Origin: Kineococcus endophyticus
Lineage (GTDB): Bacteria; Actinomycetota; Actinomycetes; Actinomycetales; Kineococcaceae
Reading direction: 5' to 3'
Length of the DNA stretch: 64,000 nucleotides
Assembly: GCF_040796495.1 (NCBI RefSeq)
Contig: NZ_JBFNQN010000010.1
Location: 62,001-126,000 of the forward strand
Shown here: positions 61,288 to 64,000 of the stretch, piece by piece
How the letters are laid out: every line of letters starts with the position of its first letter
Numbering within the stretch: the first letter of the stretch is position 1
Translations under genes and position numbers: made by a program
The notes under the pieces: model-generated
Told to the model about the DNA's origin: nothing
Database searches by the model: none
Seen by the model: only the letters and a program-made list of their open reading frames with translations

Positions 61288-62261
61288 GGGGTTCCTCCGC
61301 GAAGTCGTTCCGCCGCGGCGAGGTTCGCCGCGGCCCTGTCGGGGTGGACGGTCAGACCCGCCAGCAGGTCCGCGGTCTGCGCGGTCGCCACGACCGTCCG
61401 GCGGGCCAGCAGTCGCAGGGTGTCCCACTCGGCGTGCCAGGCCCCGTCGGCGCGTTCGTCGACCTGGTCGGCCGCGGCCGCGTGCAGCGTCGCGGCGAGC
61501 TGGGGGGCCGCGAGGGCGGTGGAGCGGATCAGGACGGACAGCACGGGGTTCGCCTTGTGCGGCATGGACGACGACCCGCCGCCCGTGCCCTCGGACAGTT
61601 CCCCGACCTCGGGCCGCGACAGCGTCAGGACGTCCCGGGCGACGTGCCCGCACGCGTCGGTCGTCGTCGCCAGCGCGTCCCCGGCGCGGGTCACCGGACG
61701 TCGGGTCGTGTGCCAGGACGGTGCGTCGGCCAGGCCCAGCCGGGCGGCGAGGTCGCGGCGCTCGGTCAGCACCCCGACGGGCCCACCGGCCTGGACGGGG
61801 TAGGTCAGCGCGGCGAGGTCCGCGTCGGCCTCGAGCAGTCCCGTGCGCCACGCGGCGAAGCGGTGGGACAACGGGACGGGCAGCGCCCACTGCGTCAGGG
61901 TGCGGGCCGTGACCTCGAGGTGGCCGTGGGCGGCGTCGAGGGTCGCCAGTGCGGCCTGGGCGTCCGCGAGGTGGGTGCGGACCCGGCCCACCGCGTCCCG
62001 CAGCATCAGGACGAGCGCGGTGTCCACGACGTCCTGGCTCGTCAGCCCGGTGTGCACCTCGACGCCGGGGTTGGCCCGGCGCAGGGCCCGGACCAGCGGG
62101 ATGAGGGGGTTGCCGCCCGCCTCGACGTCGAGCGGCTCGTCGGGGGCCGTCAGGTCCGCACCGGCCCACGCCGACTCCACCGCGACCATCGCCGCGGTGA
62201 AGGCCTCGTCGGAGAACACGTCGCCGGCCCGGTGGTCACCGGGCCGGAAGAGTTCGCTCAC
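61284..62261 (-). CDS. pcaB: 3-carboxy-cis,cis-muconate cycloisomerase (short form)
   Basis: 325 residues of the fumarase/aspartase superfamily. The signature GTGGGSSSMPHKANPVLSVL is clear, with HTGLTSQDVVDTALVLMLRD earlier. It cyclises 3-carboxymuconate to gamma-carboxymuconolactone. Bacterial PcaB is often about 350-450 residues, so the C-terminal helical domain is short here. GTG start at 62261, 7 nt after the pcaG stop. Confidence 0.9.
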   Translation of the reverse strand: MSELFRPGDHRAGDVFSDEAFTAAMVAVESAWAGADLTAPDEPLDVEAGGNPLIPLVRALRRANPGVEVHTGLTSQDVVDTALVLMLRDAVGRVRTHLADAQAALATLDAAHGHLEVTARTLTQWALPVPLSHRFAAWRTGLLEADADLAALTYPVQAGGPVGVLTERRDLAARLGLADAPSWHTTRRPVTRAGDALATTTDACGHVARDVLTLSRPEVGELSEGTGGGSSSMPHKANPVLSVLIRSTALAAPQLAATLHAAAADQVDERADGAWHAEWDTLRLLARRTVVATAQTADLLAGLTVHPDRAAANLAAAERLRGGTP

Positions 62262-62268
62262 CGGTGGC

Positions 62269-62823
62269 TCACGCGGGGGTTTCCCCCGGTGCGACGAGGA
62301 AGACGGTCTCCTCCGGACCCTGCAGGTGCACGTTGAAACGGTAGCCGTCCGGGTCGGCCGTCGCGACGAGGGTGCGGGCCCGCGGGCCGGCCGCGGTGAG
62401 CAGCGGATCCGTCGCGCCGTCGGCGAGGGGGAGGTAAGCGCGGGTGGTGAGGCGGTGCAGCAGCCCGCGGGCGAAGACCGTGACGGCGAAGAACGGCAGC
62501 CCGCCGTCGACCGCGCCGGGGGTGAGGGTCGTGAAGGAGTAGTGGCCCGCCCCGTCGGTGGCGCAGCGGCCGAACCCCGTGAACGTCCAGCCGTCGCGGT
62601 GCAGGGACCCGTGCCGCTGGACGACGGCGCCGTCGGGGTCGGCCTGCCAGACCTCCAGCAGGGCGTCGGAGACGGGGGTGCCCGCACCGTCGAAGACCGT
62701 GCCGTGCAGCCGGACGGCCCCGGGGGTCCCCCTCGGCACGAGCTCGGAGTCGCCGGGGTAGGGCATGGCGTAGTGGAAGAACGGGCCCACGGTCTGGCCC
62801 GGGGTCGGCGCGAGGCGGGTCAT
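62269..62823 (-). CDS. pcaG: Protocatechuate 3,4-dioxygenase alpha subunit
   Basis: 184 residues, intradiol dioxygenase beta-sandwich. TPGQTVGPFFHYAMPYPG at the N-terminus, LLEVWQADPDG in the core and the C-terminal YRFNVHLQGPEETVFLV. The alpha subunit lacks the iron and pairs with PcaH. ATG start overlaps the pcaH stop as ATGA, giving coupled, equal translation. Confidence 0.94.
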   Translation of the reverse strand: MTRLAPTPGQTVGPFFHYAMPYPGDSELVPRGTPGAVRLHGTVFDGAGTPVSDALLEVWQADPDGAVVQRHGSLHRDGWTFTGFGRCATDGAGHYSFTTLTPGAVDGGLPFFAVTVFARGLLHRLTTRAYLPLADGATDPLLTAAGPRARTLVATADPDGYRFNVHLQGPEETVFLVAPGETPA

Positions 62824-63605
62824 CCGTGGTCCTCCTCTTCCAGGGGCGTGCGGTGGGCGCCGGTGAGGACGATGTCCCACCGGTAGCCCGTCGCCCACTC
62901 GTGCGTGGTGACGTCGTGGTCGTAGGTGGCGACGAGGCGTTCGCGCGCCGCCGGGTCGACGATCGACTGGTAGATCGGGTCCAGCGCGAACAGCGGGTCG
63001 CCCGGGAAGTACATCTGGGTCACGAGGCGCTGGGTGAAGTCGGTGCCGAACAGCGAGAAGTGGATGTGCGCCGGGCGCCAGGCGTTGTGGTGGTTCTTCC
63101 AGGGGTAGGGCCCGGGTTTCACCGTCGTGAACCGGTAGACGCCGTCGGCGTCGGTGAGCGTCCGGCCCATGCCCGTGAAGTTCGGGTCCAGGGGGGCGGG
63201 GTGCTGGTCGCGCTGGTGGACGTAGCGCCCGCCCGCGTTCGCCTGCCAGACCTCCACCAGCTGGTGGCGCACGGGCCGGCCGTCGCCGTCGACGACGCGT
63301 CCGGTGACCACCATGCGCTCACCGAGGGGCTCCCCGCCGCGCTGGATCGTCAGGTCCGCTTCGAGCGGGTCGACGTCGCGCTGCCCGAAGGCGGGGGCGA
63401 AGAGTTCCACGCCCTCGGGGTCGACCTGGAACAGGTCCTTGGTCGGGTGCCGCAGCAGCGTCGAGCGGTAGGGCGGGTAGTCGCGGTGGGGTTGGAACTC
63501 CGGCTCGCGGGTCGTGGCCCACTTCGCCGCGGTGTCCTCGATCTCGGCCGACAGTGCGGCCTGGCTCTCCAGGCCCGTGTCCGGCCCGGTCATCGTGTCG
63601 GCCAT
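62820..63605 (-). CDS. pcaH: Protocatechuate 3,4-dioxygenase beta subunit
   Basis: 261 residues. The four Fe(III) ligands are visible with the exact spacing of the Pseudomonas enzyme (family knowledge): Tyr128 (GRYVH), Tyr167 (GPYPW), His180 and His182 (RPAHIHF). DYPPYRSTLLRHPTKDL lies near the N-terminus. It cleaves protocatechuate between the hydroxyls to 3-carboxymuconate. ATG start overlaps the end of pobA by 16 bp. Confidence 0.95.
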   Translation of the reverse strand: MADTMTGPDTGLESQAALSAEIEDTAAKWATTREPEFQPHRDYPPYRSTLLRHPTKDLFQVDPEGVELFAPAFGQRDVDPLEADLTIQRGGEPLGERMVVTGRVVDGDGRPVRHQLVEVWQANAGGRYVHQRDQHPAPLDPNFTGMGRTLTDADGVYRFTTVKPGPYPWKNHHNAWRPAHIHFSLFGTDFTQRLVTQMYFPGDPLFALDPIYQSIVDPAARERLVATYDHDVTTHEWATGYRWDIVLTGAHRTPLEEEDHG

Positions 63606-64000
63606 CCGGTGTAACCCTCCGCGAGGTAGGTGGACCCGGCCTCGGAGGAGACCAGGGAGTGCAGTTCCCCGAGCTGGCGGAGGTCGTCGAAACCCTCGCT
63701 GCCGGGGCTGCGGTGCAGCATCGTCGTCATCCAGTAGCTGAAGTGCTGGGCCTTCCACACCCGGGCCAGGGCGCGGTCGGTGTACTCGTCGAGCAGGTCG
63801 AGGTCGTCCTTGGTCAGGGCGTCCACCAGGACCTCGGCGAGCACCCGGACGTCGGCCAGGGCGAGGTTCAGGCCCTTCGCGCCCGTCGGCGGGACGGTGT
63901 GCGCGGCGTCTCCGGCCAGGACGAGGCGGCCGTGCCGCATCGGGGTCTGGACGAAGCTGCGGAACGGCAGGACCGAACGGCTGATGACGGGACCCTCGAC
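63590..64000 (-). CDS. pobA: 4-hydroxybenzoate 3-monooxygenase, C-terminal part (partial)
   Basis: The gene runs off the window; 136 C-terminal residues are seen. The FAD-ribityl motif GRLVLAGDAAHTVPPTGAKGLNLALADV is in place, followed by the TKDDLDLLDEYTDRALARVWKAQHFSYWMTTMLH region typical of PobA and not of general group A hydroxylases. It converts 4-hydroxybenzoate to protocatechuate for PcaGH. The stop lies inside pcaH, so it is the proximal gene of the pob-pca operon as far as can be seen. Confidence 0.93.
   Translation of the reverse strand, partial: VEGPVISRSVLPFRSFVQTPMRHGRLVLAGDAAHTVPPTGAKGLNLALADVRVLAEVLVDALTKDDLDLLDEYTDRALARVWKAQHFSYWMTTMLHRSPGSEGFDDLRQLGELHSLVSSEAGSTYLAEGYTGWPTR

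Overview
The window is a gene-dense chromosomal segment from a very high-G+C Gram-positive bacterium of the Actinomycetota. The evidence is strong G/C bias at third codon positions, many GTG starts and one TTG start, stop/start overlaps of the GTGA type between operon genes, Tat-type lipoprotein signals, a GTP-type PEP carboxykinase, two DUF222/HNH genes and several leaderless genes (a TAnnnT -10 hexamer 6-7 nt before the start codon). A Kineococcus-like member of the Kineosporiaceae is plausible, but that is inference. No rRNA, tRNA, CRISPR array, insertion sequence or phage module was seen.

Layout, left half. 1-3.6 kb: the end of a glycosyltransferase and a carbohydrate ABC transporter operon with a LacI-type operator. 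3.6-7.3 kb: an MpaB-type oxygenase with a 70-residue membrane protein, then a membrane-anchored molybdopterin oxidoreductase and a fasciclin lipoprotein. 7.3-17.7 kb: a glycan-scavenging locus with a ROK kinase, two GH20 hexosaminidases, a ROK repressor, a second ABC transporter and a GH29 fucosidase. 17.7-20.5 kb: an F420/flavin oxidoreductase, ECF transporter A and T subunits and a histidine phosphatase. 20.5-25.1 kb: a small membrane protein, a gene-poor stretch, a DUF222/HNH gene and a GAF-GGDEF-EAL protein. 25.2-33.7 kb: a sugar isomerase/Gfo-Idh operon with its LacI regulator, a TetR gene divergent from a uronate-dehydrogenase-like gene, LysE, a secreted HNH nuclease and a GAF-PAS-PAS-GAF-SpoIIE phosphatase.

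Layout, right half. 33.7-38.5 kb: an APC permease / amidohydrolase / agmatine deiminase / TetR operon with a TetR-like operator. 38.6-43.5 kb: idonate/gluconate-type dehydrogenases, then gene debris on both sides of a second DUF222/HNH gene. 43.5-47.8 kb: a small monooxygenase and the gluconeogenic pair pck-gap. 47.2-64 kb: aromatic catabolism, with a divergent homoprotocatechuate meta-cleavage cluster (hpaI, hpaH, an HpaG-RraA fusion, GntR, hpaE, hpaD, LysR, ALDH and GMC oxidoreductase), a FAD hydroxylase, and the protocatechuate ortho-cleavage operon pobA-pcaH-pcaG-pcaB-pcaD-pcaC.

How the parts fit: the window describes a soil- or plant-associated heterotroph. It takes up sugars and N-acetylhexosamine/fucose-containing glycans, oxidises sugar acids and degrades 4-hydroxybenzoate- and hydroxyphenylacetate-type aromatics. 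Products of the aromatic pathways (pyruvate, succinate semialdehyde, beta-ketoadipate) would enter the TCA cycle, and the adjacent pck-gap pair could draw that carbon into gluconeogenesis. The most unusual items are the HpaG-RraA fusion, a 13-bp hairpin over the pck ribosome-binding site, two divergent promoters whose -10 hexamers share the same TA, and a DUF222/HNH gene flanked by broken genes.
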